DNA of 64,000 nt from Herbaspirillum huttiense (GCF_004367745.1 NZ_CP037993.1:3844001-3908000); one strand, 5' to 3'; positions 42,928-52,957 are shown, counted from the first letter of the stretch. Notes: generated from the sequence alone by a model not told the origin. Translations and numbers: made by a program.

Positions 42928-45240
42928 TCAGCGTTCGGACAAGGCATCCATGACGCACAAGGCCGTCATGTTGATGATGCGACGTACCGTTGCCGACGGG
43001 GTCAGGATATGCACCGGCTTGGCGCAACCCAGCAGGATCGGGCCAATCGCCACACCGTTGCCCGATGCGGTCTTGAGCAGGTTGTAGGCGATGTTGGCGG
43101 CGTCGATGTTGGGCATGACCAGCAGGTTGGCGTCACCCTTCAACGGCGAATCCGGTATCACCGCATTCAACAGCTTGGAATCGAGCGCGGTATCCCCGTG
43201 CATTTCGCCATCGACTTCCAGGTCCGGCGCGATCTCGCGCAGGATGGCCAGGGCTTCGCGCATCTTGCGGGCCGATTCGCTGTTGCTGGAACCGAAGTTC
43301 GAATGCGACAGCAGTGCAGCACGCGGATGCAGGCCGAAACGGCGCATTTCCTCGGCGGCCAGCATGGTGATCTCGGCCAGTTCGCGGGCGTTGGGGTTTT
43401 CGTTGACGTGGGTGTCCACCATCACCAGCTGGCGATTGGGCAGGATCACCGCATTCATCGCGGCATAAACGTTCACGCCTTCACGCTTGCCCAGCACCTG
43501 GTCGATGTAGTGCAGGTGCAGCTGGGTGGTGCCGTAGGTGCCGCAGATCATGCCGTCGGCATCGCCCTTGTGGATGGCCATGGAGCCGATCAGGGTATGG
43601 CGGCGGCGCATTTCCAGCTTGGCGTACTGCTCGGTGACACCCTTGCGGCGCGACATCTCCAGGAAGCTCTGCCAGTAATCGCGGTAGCGGTTGTCGAAGT
43701 TGGGGTTGATGACCTCGAAGTCGGTGCCGGCACGCAGGCGCAGGCCGAACTTCTTGATGCGCTGTTCCAGCACTTCCGGACGGCCCACCAGGATGGGCTT
43801 GGCCAGGTTTTCATCGACGATCACCTGGACGGCACGCAGCACGCGCTCTTCTTCACCTTCGGCGTAGACGATGCGCTTCTTGGCCTCGGCAGCCTTCTTG
43901 GCGACCTGGAAGATCGGGCGCATGAAGGTACCGCTGTGGTAGACGAACTGTTCCAGCTTCTCGATGTAGGCATCCATGTCCTGGATCGGACGGGCCGCCA
44001 CGCCGGAGCTTTCGGCAGCACGCGCCACGGCCGGCGCGATCTTGATCATCAGGCGCGGGTCGAAAGGCTTGGGAATGATGTATTCCGGGCCGAAGGACAG
44101 GTTGGCGATGCCATAGGTCGAGGCCACGATATCGGACTGCTCGGCCTGGGCCAGTTCGGCGATGGCGTGGACGGTGGCGATCTCCATCTCGCGGGTGATG
44201 GTGGTGGCACCCGAATCGAGCGCACCGCGGAAGATGTAGGGGAAGCACAGCACGTTGTTGACCTGGTTCGGATAATCCGAACGGCCGGTGGCGATGATGG
44301 CGTCGTCACGCACGGCCATCACTTCTTCTGGCAGGATTTCCGGGGTCGGGTTGGCCAGCGCCAGCACCAGCGGACGGGCCGCCATCTGCTTGACCATCTC
44401 GGGCTTCAACACGCCGGCGGCGGACAGGCCCAGGAAGATGTCGGCATCCGGGATCACTTCGGCCAGGGTGCGGGCGTCGGTTTCGCGGGCGAAACGTTCC
44501 TTGTCCGGGTCCATCAGTTCCTTGCGGCCCTTGTAGACCACGCCGGCCAGGTCGGTGACGAAGATGTTTTCGATCGGGAAGCCGAGGTCGACGATCAGGT
44601 CCAGGCAGGCGAGCGCAGCCGCGCCCGCGCCGGAGACCACCAGCTTGACGTTCTTGATGTCCTTGCCCACGACCTTCAGGCCGTTCAGGATGGCGGCGCC
44701 GACGATGATGGCGGTACCGTGCTGGTCATCGTGGAAGACCGGGATCTTCATCTTCTCGCGCAGCTTGCGCTCGATGTAGAAGCACTCCGGTGCCTTGATG
44801 TCTTCCAGGTTGATGCCGCCGAAGGTCGGCTCCAGGGCAGCGATGACGTCGATCAGCTTGTCCGGGTCGGTTTCATTGATTTCGATGTCGAAGACGTCGA
44901 TGCCGGCGAACTTCTTGAACAGCACGCCCTTGCCTTCCATGACCGGCTTGGACGCCAGCGCACCGATGTTGCCCAGGCCCAGCACGGCGGTACCGTTGGT
45001 GATCACGGCCACCAGGTTGCCACGGGCGGTGTAGCGGAAGGCGTTGAGCGGGTCGGCGACGATTTCTTCGCAGGCCGCCGCCACGCCCGGAGAATACGCG
45101 AGGGAGAGATCACGCTGGTTGGTCAGCAGCTTGGTGGGCGTGACCGCGATCTTGCCCGGGGTCGGAAACTCGTGGTAATCCAGCGCTGCCTGACGAAGTT
45201 GCTGACGCACTTCTTCTTTCTTACTGATCATCGAATCCAT
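42928..45240 (-). CDS. maeB: NADP-dependent malic enzyme with phosphotransacetylase-like domain
   Basis: 770 aa, cytoplasmic; decarboxylates malate to pyruvate with NADP reduction. N-terminal malic domain (about 1-430): [14 protein letters not shown], the Mg/substrate stretch FEDIxAPECFxIE-like ([15 protein letters not shown]), [21 protein letters not shown] and Rossmann [15 protein letters not shown]-terminal PTA-like domain (about 430-770) that in MaeB binds acetyl-CoA as an inhibitor. It lies upstream of the DctBD/KgtP block and handles the acids that block imports. Start ATG 45240 is preceded by only a weak AGAG. Confidence 0.94.
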   Translation of the reverse strand: MDSMISKKEEVRQQLRQAALDYHEFPTPGKIAVTPTKLLTNQRDLSLAYSPGVAAACEEIVADPLNAFRYTARGNLVAVITNGTAVLGLGNIGALASKPVMEGKGVLFKKFAGIDVFDIEINETDPDKLIDVIAALEPTFGGINLEDIKAPECFYIERKLREKMKIPVFHDDQHGTAIIVGAAILNGLKVVGKDIKNVKLVVSGAGAAALACLDLIVDLGFPIENIFVTDLAGVVYKGRKELMDPDKERFARETDARTLAEVIPDADIFLGLSAAGVLKPEMVKQMAARPLVLALANPTPEILPEEVMAVRDDAIIATGRSDYPNQVNNVLCFPYIFRGALDSGATTITREMEIATVHAIAELAQAEQSDIVASTYGIANLSFGPEYIIPKPFDPRLMIKIAPAVARAAESSGVAARPIQDMDAYIEKLEQFVYHSGTFMRPIFQVAKKAAEAKKRIVYAEGEEERVLRAVQVIVDENLAKPILVGRPEVLEQRIKKFGLRLRAGTDFEVINPNFDNRYRDYWQSFLEMSRRKGVTEQYAKLEMRRRHTLIGSMAIHKGDADGMICGTYGTTQLHLHYIDQVLGKREGVNVYAAMNAVILPNRQLVMVDTHVNENPNARELAEITMLAAEEMRRFGLHPRAALLSHSNFGSSNSESARKMREALAILREIAPDLEVDGEMHGDTALDSKLLNAVIPDSPLKGDANLLVMPNIDAANIAYNLLKTASGNGVAIGPILLGCAKPVHILTPSATVRRIINMTALCVMDALSER

Positions 45241-45642
45241 ACTCTGTATTCTCTAGTTGACTTGCGAAGGGGGTCGATTCTAGCAGAGGTCGGCCTTCAA
45301 TCATAGGCCGCCAGGCTCATGCTGCTCCGCGCAAAGCCTTTTCCGGACTGGCTTTGCGGCCTGTCACCCCAAACCCGTGATGACCGCGAACATGGCCTTT
45401 CCGGAGCCAGATGACGACCAGTTGTCGCCTGATGTGCGCAGTTGCGCGCAGCTTGATTTCCCGTACGAGAGGCTGACACCGCCCTTGACTATCCGGTATT
45501 GGGGAAAACCCCTATCCCTTCACCCGCCTCTCGCGCACCCTGCCGTGACGCCGTATCCGGGCAATTTGCGCTGCATCGCAACATGTCTGGTCGCCGGGAT
45601 ATTGTGCGCCTGAAGCCGTGACGGATTGGTTACAATCGCGCC
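45241..45642. other. Divergent gap malic enzyme / thiL
   Basis: About 400 bases without a gene. On the minus strand a TAGAAT about 45 bases before the malic enzyme ATG is a likely -10 with no good -35. On the plus strand TACAAT ends 6 bases before the thiL ATG. GGGG-AAAA-CCCC near 45500 is a short dyad. Nothing else is clear. Confidence 0.5.
45631..45636 (+). promoter_or_regulatory. -10 element TACAAT giving a leaderless thiL mRNA
   Basis: TACAAT (5 of 6 to consensus) ends 6 bases before the thiL ATG at 45643, and no ribosome site exists between. No convincing -35 at 16-18 bases, so support is partial. Confidence 0.45.
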
Positions 45643-46608
45643 ATGCTTTCCGAATTCGAACTCATCGCGCGCTATTTCAGCCGCCCACCCGCCCCCGACA
45701 GCCGCACGGCGCTGGGCGTGGGAGACGACTGCGCGCTGATGACACCGGCCCCGGGAATGCAGTTGGCCATTTCCAGCGACATGCTGGTGGCGGGCCGCCA
45801 CTTCTTCCCGGATGCCGATCCCCTGCTGCTGGGCCACAAGTGCCTGGCCGTCAATCTCTCCGACCTGGCCGCCATGGGCGCGCAGCCGATCGCCTTCACG
45901 CTGGCCCTGGCCTTGCCGGAAGCCCGTGCCGACTGGCTGGCACCGTTCTCGCAGGGCATGCTGGCACTGGCCGATGTCCACGGCTGCGAGCTGATCGGCG
46001 GCGACACCACCAAGGGGCCGCTGACCATCAGCATCACGGTCTTCGGTGAAGTGCCACCGTTACAGGCGCTGCGCCGCGATGCTGCCCGTGCGGGCGATGA
46101 CATCTGGGTCTCCGGCACGCTGGGCGATGCCCGCCTGGCGCTGGCCGGCTACCGCCAGGAATTCGACATCAACAGCGAAGCACTGCAGCTGGCTGCCCCG
46201 CGCATGCATGCGCCTACCCCGCGCGTGGCGCTGGGACTGGCCCTGCGCGGCATTGCCCATGCCGCCATCGACATCTCCGATGGCCTGGCGGGCGACCTCG
46301 GCCACATCCTCGATCGTTCCCATGTGGGGGCTACGCTGGACGTGGATGCCCTGCCGCCCGGCCCGGCCTTGCAGCAGCGCGACCTGCACCTGCGCCGCCG
46401 CTTTACCCTGTCCGGTGGCGACGATTACGAACTTTGCTTCACTGCCCCGGCACGCCAGCGCGAGGCGGTCCTGAAGGCGGCCCAGTCCGCCGGCACCGCC
46501 GTCACCCGCATCGGCCAGATCGATGCGCAGGCCGGTCTGCGGCTGCTGGATGCCGCTGGTGAACCGCTGCAGGACACACCGGATTCCTTCGATCATTTCC
46601 GTTCATGA
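45643..46608 (+). CDS. thiL: Thiamine-monophosphate kinase
   Basis: Makes thiamine diphosphate from thiamine phosphate with ATP, 321 aa. PurM-like fold: GVGDDCALMTP (Mg/ATP), SSDMLVAGRHFFPDADP, LAVNLSDLAAMGAQP, HGCELIGGDTTKGP and DISDGLAGDLGHI. The length is normal. It has no ribosome site and is probably translated from a leaderless message. It overlaps pgpA by 4 bases; thiL-pgpA coupling is widespread in proteobacteria. Confidence 0.95.
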   Translation: MLSEFELIARYFSRPPAPDSRTALGVGDDCALMTPAPGMQLAISSDMLVAGRHFFPDADPLLLGHKCLAVNLSDLAAMGAQPIAFTLALALPEARADWLAPFSQGMLALADVHGCELIGGDTTKGPLTISITVFGEVPPLQALRRDAARAGDDIWVSGTLGDARLALAGYRQEFDINSEALQLAAPRMHAPTPRVALGLALRGIAHAAIDISDGLAGDLGHILDRSHVGATLDVDALPPGPALQQRDLHLRRRFTLSGGDDYELCFTAPARQREAVLKAAQSAGTAVTRIGQIDAQAGLRLLDAAGEPLQDTPDSFDHFRS

Positions 46609-47150
46609 ACCCAGCTTCTTCGCCCTTCCCGCCGCCGCCTTCGGCCTCTCCCCGCAAACGTAAGCCGACCCCGCACTTCATGCTGGCGCATCCGGCGCAC
46701 TGGATCGCCCAGGGCTTCGGCAGCGGCCTCTCGCCCATCATGCCGGGCACGGCCGGAACGCTCTTCGCGTGGCTGTCCTACGTGGTGCTGTCGACACGCT
46801 GGCCGCACGTCTTCACGGCGGCCAACTGGCTGGTGATCATTGCGGCCGGCTTCATCATCGGCATCTGGGCCTGCCATCGCACCGGGCAGGCGCTCAATTC
46901 GCCCGATGACGGCAGCATGGTGTGGGACGAGATCATCGCCTTCTGGCTGGTGCTGGTGCTGGTGATGCCGGCCAGCCTGAAGACGCAGTTCGCGGCTTTT
47001 GTGGTGTTCCGCTTCTTCGACATGGTCAAGCCACCCCCGATCGCCTGGTTCGACCGCCGCTTCAAGGGCGGTTTCGGCGTGATGTGGGATGACATCGTGG
47101 CGGCCTTCTATACGCTGCTGGTGTTTGCGTTCTGGCGCACTTATTGGTAA
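46605..47150 (+). CDS. pgpA: Phosphatidylglycerophosphatase A
   Basis: Inner-membrane phosphatase, 181 aa, for phosphatidylglycerol synthesis. A Pro/Ser-rich N-terminus of 25 residues precedes the domain: GFGSGLSPIMPGTAGTL, DDGSMVWDEIIAFW with the catalytic acid cluster, FDMVKPPPIAWFD and DDIVAAFYT. Hydrophobic helices at about 70-90, 108-128 and 155-175. Overlaps thiL by 4 bases (ATGA). Confidence 0.93.
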   Translation: MNPASSPFPPPPSASPRKRKPTPHFMLAHPAHWIAQGFGSGLSPIMPGTAGTLFAWLSYVVLSTRWPHVFTAANWLVIIAAGFIIGIWACHRTGQALNSPDDGSMVWDEIIAFWLVLVLVMPASLKTQFAAFVVFRFFDMVKPPPIAWFDRRFKGGFGVMWDDIVAAFYTLLVFAFWRTYW

Positions 47151-47289
47151 CGGGAAGTGAACAATCGGATCCTGTCCGATACAACATTTCCTGACATGGG
47201 AGTATGCTAGTCCACGCACTTCGTTGATCAACCGACCGCAGCGCGCCCGCCACCCGGCGCTGACTGCGGCACAGCCGAGGATGACACTC

Positions 47290-47772
47290 ATGGACAGCAC
47301 CCTGGACCTGGCCACCCGCGTAGGCCACACCCTCAAAGCCAAAGGCCTGCTCCTGGCCACTGCAGAATCCTGTACCGGTGGCGGCATCGCCCACGCCATC
47401 ACTGAAATCGCCGGATCTTCGGAATGGTTCGATTGCGGTTTCGTTACCTATTCGAACGCCTCCAAGAACGAATTGCTGGATATTTCCGAAGCCCTGATCG
47501 CCCAGCATGGCGCAGTCAGCGAGGAAATCGCCGGCGCCATGGCCGAAGGGGCGGTCGCCAACAGCAGCTCGGACGTGGCCGTCTCCACCACCGGCATTGC
47601 CGGCCCCGGCGGTGCGGTACCGGGCAAGCCGGTCGGCACCGTCTGCTTCGGCTGGCGCGTGGGCGACAAGACCTATACTGAACGCCTGGTCTTCAAGGGC
47701 GACCGCCAGCAGGTGCGGGCCCAGACCGTGGAACATTCGCTCAAGGGCTTGCTGAAGCTTCTGGCAGATTGA
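47290..47772 (+). CDS. pncC: Nicotinamide-nucleotide amidohydrolase (CinA C-terminal family)
   Basis: Stand-alone CinA C-terminal domain, 160 aa; deamidates NMN to nicotinate mononucleotide. Motifs TAESCTGGGIAHAIT (catalytic Ser), FVTYSNASKNELL and TGIAGPGGAVPGKPVGTVCFG. ATG 47290 has GAGG 9 bases upstream; ATG 47281 is in frame but its only AGG touches the codon. It lies 139 bases after pgpA and ends at a shared terminator. Confidence 0.9.
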   Translation: MDSTLDLATRVGHTLKAKGLLLATAESCTGGGIAHAITEIAGSSEWFDCGFVTYSNASKNELLDISEALIAQHGAVSEEIAGAMAEGAVANSSSDVAVSTTGIAGPGGAVPGKPVGTVCFGWRVGDKTYTERLVFKGDRQQVRAQTVEHSLKGLLKLLAD

Positions 47773-47782
47773 AGCGGCGAAC

Positions 47783-47830
47783 ATGAAGAAAAAGGCGGCG
47801 CTCCCATGGAGTCGCCGCCTTTTTCTTCAT
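47783..47830. terminator. Bidirectional terminator between pncC and pyrF
   Basis: Very strong: 18 paired bases (47783-47800 with 47813-47830), outer half A/T and inner half GGCGGCG/CGCCGCC, giving a T-run in both directions. The 12-base loop holds a CCATGG dyad. Confidence 0.93.
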
Positions 47831-47845
47831 CTCTGCTTGCGCGGT

Positions 47846-48664
47846 TCAGCGGAAGCGGTTGATCTCGTCACGCGTCTGGATGGCCACCCGGCGCGCCGCA
47901 GCGGCGAAATCTTCGCCGGCTTCCGGCTTGGCGTAGAGGATGGCACGTGAAGAATTGATCATCATGCCCGTACCCGAGGCCGTCTTGCCGGAGGTGACCG
48001 TCGCTTGCACGTCGCCCCCCTGGGCACCCACGCCCGGCACCAGCAGCGGCATGTCGCCGATGATGGCGCGCACCTGGGCCAGTTCGTGCGGGAAGGTGGC
48101 ACCGACCACCAGGCCGCACTGGCCATTGGTATTCCACTTCTCGGCCACCAGGCGCGCCACGTGCTGGTACAGCGGCTTGCCATCGACTTCCAGGAATTGC
48201 AGGTCGGAACCACCGGCGTTGGAGGTGCGGCACAGCACGATCACGCCGCGATCCTTCCATTCCAGATAGGGCGAGACCGAGTCCCAGCCCATGTAGGGGC
48301 TGACCGTGACGACGTCGGCGTCATAGCGCTCGAAGGCTTCGCGGGCATACTGCTCGGCGGTGGCGCCAATGTCGCCGCGCTTGGCATCGAGCACCAGCGG
48401 GATCTCGGGGTAGTTGCTGCGCAGGTAGGCGCAGATGCGCTCCAGCTGCTCTTCCGCGCCCAGCGCGGCGAAATAGGCGATCTGCGGCTTGAAGGCACAG
48501 GCGGCTTCGGCGGTGGCATCTATGATGGCGCGGCAGAATTCGAAGATCGCGTCCGGCTTGCCCTGCAGCTCGGCGGGGAATTTCTTGAGGTCGGGGTCCA
48601 GGCCGACGCACAGCAGGGAATTGCGCGAGGTCCACGCAGCGTTGAGTTTCTCGATGAATGTCAC
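47846..48664 (-). CDS. pyrF: Orotidine 5'-phosphate decarboxylase, type 2
   Basis: Last step of UMP synthesis, 272 aa, cytoplasmic TIM barrel. Opening [18 protein letters not shown] and the catalytic [16 protein letters not shown] with the Lys-Asp pair mark the long type 2 form of actinobacteria and many betaproteobacteria. C-terminal [13 protein letters not shown] and [10 protein letters not shown] bind phosphate. A single gene with a strong terminator 16 bases beyond its stop. Confidence 0.95.
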   Translation of the reverse strand: MTFIEKLNAAWTSRNSLLCVGLDPDLKKFPAELQGKPDAIFEFCRAIIDATAEAACAFKPQIAYFAALGAEEQLERICAYLRSNYPEIPLVLDAKRGDIGATAEQYAREAFERYDADVVTVSPYMGWDSVSPYLEWKDRGVIVLCRTSNAGGSDLQFLEVDGKPLYQHVARLVAEKWNTNGQCGLVVGATFPHELAQVRAIIGDMPLLVPGVGAQGGDVQATVTSGKTASGTGMMINSSRAILYAKPEAGEDFAAAARRVAIQTRDEINRFR

Positions 48665-48828
48665 GGTGATGCCTTTAACTGAAAGATGCGCTATTGTAGC
48701 GCGCCGGCCTGCCCAGTCCTCGATTTTTGACTGATGTTCAGGGTTTTTCGCGGAACATCGGGCACTTCAGGAGGTTTGCATGGTCTTATGCGCTCCCTTT
48801 GCTTCACTTTTGCTACGAGGAAAACAAC

Positions 48829-49422
48829 ATGAAAAAACTCTTCGCCTGGCTGGCCATTGCCATCACCGCCCTCACCCTCTCCGGCTGCGGCTACAACGAA
48901 TTCCAGGCCAAGGATGAAGCCACCAAGGCCGCCTGGGGCGAAGTGGTCAACCAGTACCAGCGCCGCGCCGACCTGATCCCGAACCTGGTCAACACCGTCA
49001 AGGGCTATGCCTCCCACGAGAAGGACACCCTGGAAGCCGTCACCCGCGCCCGCGCAGCGGCCACCAGCTTCCAGATCACCCCGGAAGTGCTCAACGATCC
49101 CAAGGCCTTCGCCAAATTCCAGGAAGTGCAGGGGCAACTGTCTTCGGCGCTGTCGCGCCTGATGGCGGTCTCCGAGAACTACCCGCAGTTGAAGGCCGAC
49201 ACCAGCTTCCGTGACCTGCAATCCCAACTGGAAGGCACCGAAAACCGCATCACCGTAGCCCGCCAGCGCTATATTGCCGCTGTGAAGGATTACAACATCC
49301 TGGCGCGCAGCTTCCCCACCAACATCACGGCCAAGCTGTTCAGCTATGAAGTCAAACCCTCGTTCACGGTAGAAAACGAAAAAGCCATTTCGACCGCGCC
49401 CGCGGTCAACTTCGGCAAATAA
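48829..49422 (+). CDS. lemA: LemA-family lipoprotein
   Basis: 197 aa. Lipobox LSGC with lipid Cys at 20. LemA pattern: WGEVVNQYQRRADLIPNLVNTVKGYASHE, long helices, and ENRITVARQRYIAAVKDYN. GAGG lies 9 bases before ATG 48829. First of four genes: LemA, two TPM-domain proteins and a Gly-rich peptide. Function unsettled; envelope-linked. Confidence 0.93.
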   Translation: MKKLFAWLAIAITALTLSGCGYNEFQAKDEATKAAWGEVVNQYQRRADLIPNLVNTVKGYASHEKDTLEAVTRARAAATSFQITPEVLNDPKAFAKFQEVQGQLSSALSRLMAVSENYPQLKADTSFRDLQSQLEGTENRITVARQRYIAAVKDYNILARSFPTNITAKLFSYEVKPSFTVENEKAISTAPAVNFGK

Positions 49423-49443
49423 GCACGGGAGCCCCGATTGGCC

Positions 49444-50304
49444 ATGCGCAAGCTGCTCCTGACCTGCTGGCTGCTGGCGTGGATCGCGCTGGCCGCCCCG
49501 GCCCGTGCCGATGACGGCCTGGTGCCGGTGCCGCCGCTGTCGGCCCACGTGATCGACCAGGTCCACCTGCTGCAGCCGCAGCAGCGCCAGGCCCTTGAAG
49601 GCGTGCTGGCCGAGATCGAACAGCGCACCGGCAGCCAGATCGGCGTGTTGCTGATGTCCTCCACCGCGCCCGAAGCCATCGAGCAATACAGCATCCGCGT
49701 GGCCGAGGCCTGGAAGCTGGGCCGCAAGGGCGTCGATGACGGCGTGATCCTGATCGTCGCCAAGGACAATCCCAAATCCCTGCGCCGCCTGCGCATCGAA
49801 GCAGGGCGTGGGGTACAGGGCAGCCTCACGGATGCGCAATCCAAACGCATCCTGGAAGACGTGATCGCCCCGCATTTCCGCCAGAACGATTTCTATGGCG
49901 GCCTGGCGGCAGGCGTGACGGCCATCACCAACTTGCTGGAACAGGAAAAGCTGCCACCGGCCAAGCGTTCGTCCCGTGCGGTGCAGACTGATGATGGCGG
50001 TGGATGGATCACGTTGATGGTGATCGGGCTGTTCCTGGTGGTGTTCTTCACGGTCTTGCTGAAGTCGCGCCGCAGCAGCCGCAATGCCCTCAACAGCAAT
50101 GACTGGGGACGCGGCGGCAGCACGACCGCCGGCGTCATCATCGGCAGCCTGGTCGACGAGGCCTTGCGCCAGGCCAGTTCCGGACGGGGCGGTTCGCGTT
50201 CGGGTGGCGGCGGCTTCGGTGGTGGATTTGGCGGATCATCCGGTGGCGGCTTCTCCGGCGGTGGCGGCACATTCGATGGCGGCGGTGCCTCGGGAGACTG
50301 GTGA
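49444..50304 (+). CDS. TPM-domain (YgcG-like) membrane protein with Gly-rich tail
   Basis: About 286 aa. Signal peptide to about residue 23 (ARA-DD). TPM_phosphatase domain about 35-165 (HVIDQVHLLQPQQRQALEGVLAEIEQRTGSQIGVLLMSS; DDGVILIVAKDNP; RIEAGRGVQGSLTD). One membrane segment near 190-208. The tail from 245 is nearly all Gly/Ser (GGGGFGGGFGGSSGGGFSGG). The start may be TTG 49438, which is 6 bases from GGGAG, rather than ATG 49444 at 12 bases. It is often paired with LemA. Confidence 0.9.
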   Translation: MRKLLLTCWLLAWIALAAPARADDGLVPVPPLSAHVIDQVHLLQPQQRQALEGVLAEIEQRTGSQIGVLLMSSTAPEAIEQYSIRVAEAWKLGRKGVDDGVILIVAKDNPKSLRRLRIEAGRGVQGSLTDAQSKRILEDVIAPHFRQNDFYGGLAAGVTAITNLLEQEKLPPAKRSSRAVQTDDGGGWITLMVIGLFLVVFFTVLLKSRRSSRNALNSNDWGRGGSTTAGVIIGSLVDEALRQASSGRGGSRSGGGGFGGGFGGSSGGGFSGGGGTFDGGGASGDW

Positions 50305-50305
50305 C

Positions 50306-50839
50306 ATGGCGCACAACAACGCATCCCCTTCCCTGTTTGCGCGCATGTTGCGCCACTTGCGCATGACGCGTGCGGCGGCACGGCGCATCTTCCCCTCTTC
50401 CACCCTCAAGGCGATCCAGGCCAGCATCGGCGAAGGTGAGCGGCAGCATCGCGCGCAAGTGCGCGTGATCGTCGAAGCCGCACTCACGCTGGGCGCAGTG
50501 CGACGCGGCGAAAGCGCGCGGCAGCGCGCGCACGAGCTGTTTTCGCATTACCGCATCTGGGATACCGAAGAAAACTGCGGCGTGCTGGTCTATCTCAACC
50601 TGGCCGACCGCAAGGTCGAGATCGTGGCTGATCGCGGCATCAACGCCCGCGTCACGCGGGAGCAATGGCAGCAGGTGTGCAAGCAGATGACTGCCGGATA
50701 TGCCGCCGGCCAATACGAGGCCAGCACACTGCAGGCACTCGCCAGCCTGCACGCCATCCTGGCGAAGGTCTTGCCGCGCGACCCTGGGGGCCGCGACGAG
50801 CTGCACAACGAACTCTCGGACAAACCCTTGCTACTTTGA
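50306..50839 (+). CDS. Second TPM-domain protein, cytoplasmic
   Basis: 177 aa, no signal peptide. A basic N-terminus (ARMLRHLRMTRAAARRIFP) leads to a TPM core: ESARQRAHELFSHYRIWDTEENCGVLVYLNLADRKVEIVADRGIN and VTREQWQQVCKQMTAGYAAGQYEAST. It starts one base after the previous stop. LemA with two TPM proteins is a known arrangement; what they do together is not. Confidence 0.88.
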   Translation: MAHNNASPSLFARMLRHLRMTRAAARRIFPSSTLKAIQASIGEGERQHRAQVRVIVEAALTLGAVRRGESARQRAHELFSHYRIWDTEENCGVLVYLNLADRKVEIVADRGINARVTREQWQQVCKQMTAGYAAGQYEASTLQALASLHAILAKVLPRDPGGRDELHNELSDKPLLL

Positions 50840-50843
50840 TGCC

Positions 50844-51128
50844 ATGAAAATACTGTTCTGGCTGGTGGCGCTTGCCGCACTGTTGCTGCTCCTGCGCATG
50901 ATCATGCGCCGCGTGATGCCCCGGCCGCAGCCGCCCGTGCATTATCGCGCTCCCTCCTATTACAGCAAGACACGCTATAGCTCACCGGGTGTTCCTGCAA
51001 GCAACGGCGCTGGCTGGGCCGGCGACGTCAGCAGCTCCGGCAGTGGCTCTGACGGAGGAAGCGGGGGAGACTGCGGCGGCGGGGACGGCGGCGGAGGGGG
51101 TGATGGCGGAGGCGGCGGCTGCGATTGA
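50844..51128 (+). CDS. Small membrane-anchored Gly/Asp-rich protein
   Basis: 94 aa. One hydrophobic helix at 3-22 (ILFWLVALAALLLLLRMI), a basic and Pro-rich linker (RRVMPRPQPP), a Tyr/Ser stretch, and from about 62 to the end almost pure Gly with Ser, Asp and two Cys. It begins 4 bases after the TPM gene, so it belongs to the operon. The last 30 residues repeat GGGGD. I know no function; the low-complexity tail resembles that of the YgcG-like protein. Confidence 0.75.
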   Translation: MKILFWLVALAALLLLLRMIMRRVMPRPQPPVHYRAPSYYSKTRYSSPGVPASNGAGWAGDVSSSGSGSDGGSGGDCGGGDGGGGGDGGGGGCD

Positions 51129-51146
51129 AGCCGCCCGTTCTTCATC

Positions 51147-52595
51147 TCAACCGTTTTCGTAGACCCACTGCAACAAGGCATCCTGCGCCTGCTGCCCATT
51201 GGGCGCAGCAGCGTGATTGATCAGGAACACCACCACATAGGTCTTGCCCGAGGCGGCCTGCACATAGCCCGCAATCGAACGCACGTCATTGAGCGTGCCG
51301 GTCTTGATGTGCGCCTGCCCCGCCACGCTCTGCGTCTTCAGGCGACGGCGCATGGTGCCGTCGTAACCGACCAGCGGCAGCGAGGACACGAATTCCGGCA
51401 TCAGCGGCGAACGGTAGGCCTGCACCAGCACGCTGGCCAGCAGCGCCGGCGTGACGCGCTCCACGCGCGAAAGACCGGCACCGTTCTCGATGGCCAGGCC
51501 ATTGGTATCGATGCCCTTGTCATTGAGCCAGCCGCGCACCGCGCGCGCGGCATTGACGGTATCACCGGGCTGCCCGGTCATCTCCGCCCCCAGCGTGAGC
51601 AGCACCTGGCGCGCCATCACGTTGTTGCTGTACTTGTTGATGTCGCGGATGACTTCCGGCAACGGCGGCGACTGCACCTCCACCATCAACCGCGCCGAAG
51701 GCGTGACCTGACCGTTGACCACACGGCCGGCAAAACTGCCGCCGAGGTCGGCCCACATTTGTACAAAACTCGCGCCTACATACTGCACATTGTTCATGCG
51801 ATACGGATGGACATACCACACACGCGGCCCGCAGTCGGCGCTGTAGCTGCCGGTGAAACTGACGGCGTTGGGGTCGTTGTTCATCTTCAGCTTGCCCTGC
51901 CAGTCGCCGCAGGGCTCCTGCGACAAGCGCGGGGGCGTGACGGTGATGCCGGCCATCGGTGGATCCATGCTCACGCTGACCACGCCACTGGCGGCATCCG
52001 GCTCAAAACGGAAAGCCTGGGTGCGGTAATTCATCAGCAGGGCATCGGGGCCGGCGTTGTAAGGCTTTTGCGGATCGCCATCGAATTGCGAGGGGTCATA
52101 GCTGGACTCCGCAAAATACGTACGATCCAGCACCAGGTTGCCGCGAATGTCCTTGATGCCGCGTGCGCGCAGCTGGCGCAGGAACAGCCAGAAATTCTCC
52201 AGCACCAGCTTGGGATCGCCCCCGCCCTTGAGGATCAGGTCGCCATTGAGCACGCCGCCGGCAAGCGTGCCATCGATGTAGGCCTGGGTCTTCCAGGTAT
52301 AGGTCGGCCCGAGGATTTCGAGCGCGGCATCCGTGGTCACCAGCTTCATCACGGAGGCCGGATTGAATGGCTGCCCGGTATTGTTGGCCGCCAGCATGCG
52401 CTTGCCGTTGTCGGCATCGACCACCACGACGCCGGTATTCTGCTGCGGAATATGGGCCACGCGCAGCGCCCCCACCACCGCAGGCGGCAAGCCCTGTGCA
52501 TGGACGAGGGGGACGGCGCTGCTGGCCAGCAGCGCCAGCCACAACGAAGAAAGACCAAGCCGGGGAGACTTCACGAGACGGGGGAAGCGGAACAT
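51147..52595 (-). CDS. dacB: D-alanyl-D-alanine carboxypeptidase/endopeptidase (PBP4)
   Basis: Periplasmic S13-family murein hydrolase, 482 aa. Signal peptide to about residue 33 (VHA-QG). Active-site motifs: Ser81-Val-Met-Lys84 (NPASVMKLVT), Ser321-Asn-Asn323 (KYSNNVMA) and Lys429-Thr-Gly431 (HIKTGTLND). The large insert between the first two is typical. It converges on the LemA operon with an 18-base gap and no clear terminator. Confidence 0.94.
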   Translation of the reverse strand: MFRFPRLVKSPRLGLSSLWLALLASSAVPLVHAQGLPPAVVGALRVAHIPQQNTGVVVVDADNGKRMLAANNTGQPFNPASVMKLVTTDAALEILGPTYTWKTQAYIDGTLAGGVLNGDLILKGGGDPKLVLENFWLFLRQLRARGIKDIRGNLVLDRTYFAESSYDPSQFDGDPQKPYNAGPDALLMNYRTQAFRFEPDAASGVVSVSMDPPMAGITVTPPRLSQEPCGDWQGKLKMNNDPNAVSFTGSYSADCGPRVWYVHPYRMNNVQYVGASFVQMWADLGGSFAGRVVNGQVTPSARLMVEVQSPPLPEVIRDINKYSNNVMARQVLLTLGAEMTGQPGDTVNAARAVRGWLNDKGIDTNGLAIENGAGLSRVERVTPALLASVLVQAYRSPLMPEFVSSLPLVGYDGTMRRRLKTQSVAGQAHIKTGTLNDVRSIAGYVQAASGKTYVVVFLINHAAAPNGQQAQDALLQWVYENG

Positions 52596-52957
52596 GATGG
52601 AGACGGAAATGAGGAGCAGGCATTATAAGGGGATGCATGACCGGCCGTCGGTGCAGCAGGCGGCGATGACGACATCGGCGCGTCACCTTGCCATGCGACA
52701 CTAGAGTCTGTTCTCATCCTGCTTGAAAGACGCGATGTGAACGGCCCGGCCTGACACTGACCAATGCCCGGCGGAAACGGTTCCCCGTGTGCGCAAGATC
52801 CCGGTCAAAGCAAGCGCAGAGCGGGCTTGCGAACAGCCGCCACATGGCGTTACGCTGCGTGACTGATAATCATCGCTTGCATGTAATCGTGCGTACCAGA
52901 AACTCCGGCGACCGCTGGCCCGGCTGACATCACCCGCGGACCAGACGAAAGAAAAAC
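52596..52957. other. Divergent gap dacB / diguanylate cyclase
   Basis: 362 bases. I see no gene, no well-spaced promoter and no strong dyad. Confidence 0.5.

Noticed and set aside
43009..45306. A 765-codon open frame on the plus strand over the malic enzyme gene
   Set aside because: It is antisense to a complete, motif-rich MaeB protein. Its translation is His/Gln/Asp/Gly-rich with no domain, as expected for antisense frames in high-GC DNA.
50180..50300. A tandem repeat or CRISPR-like array in the Gly-rich coding regions
   Set aside because: The repeats are degenerate GGT/GGC codons in frame with no spacers; they encode a low-complexity Gly tail. No CRISPR array is present in the window.
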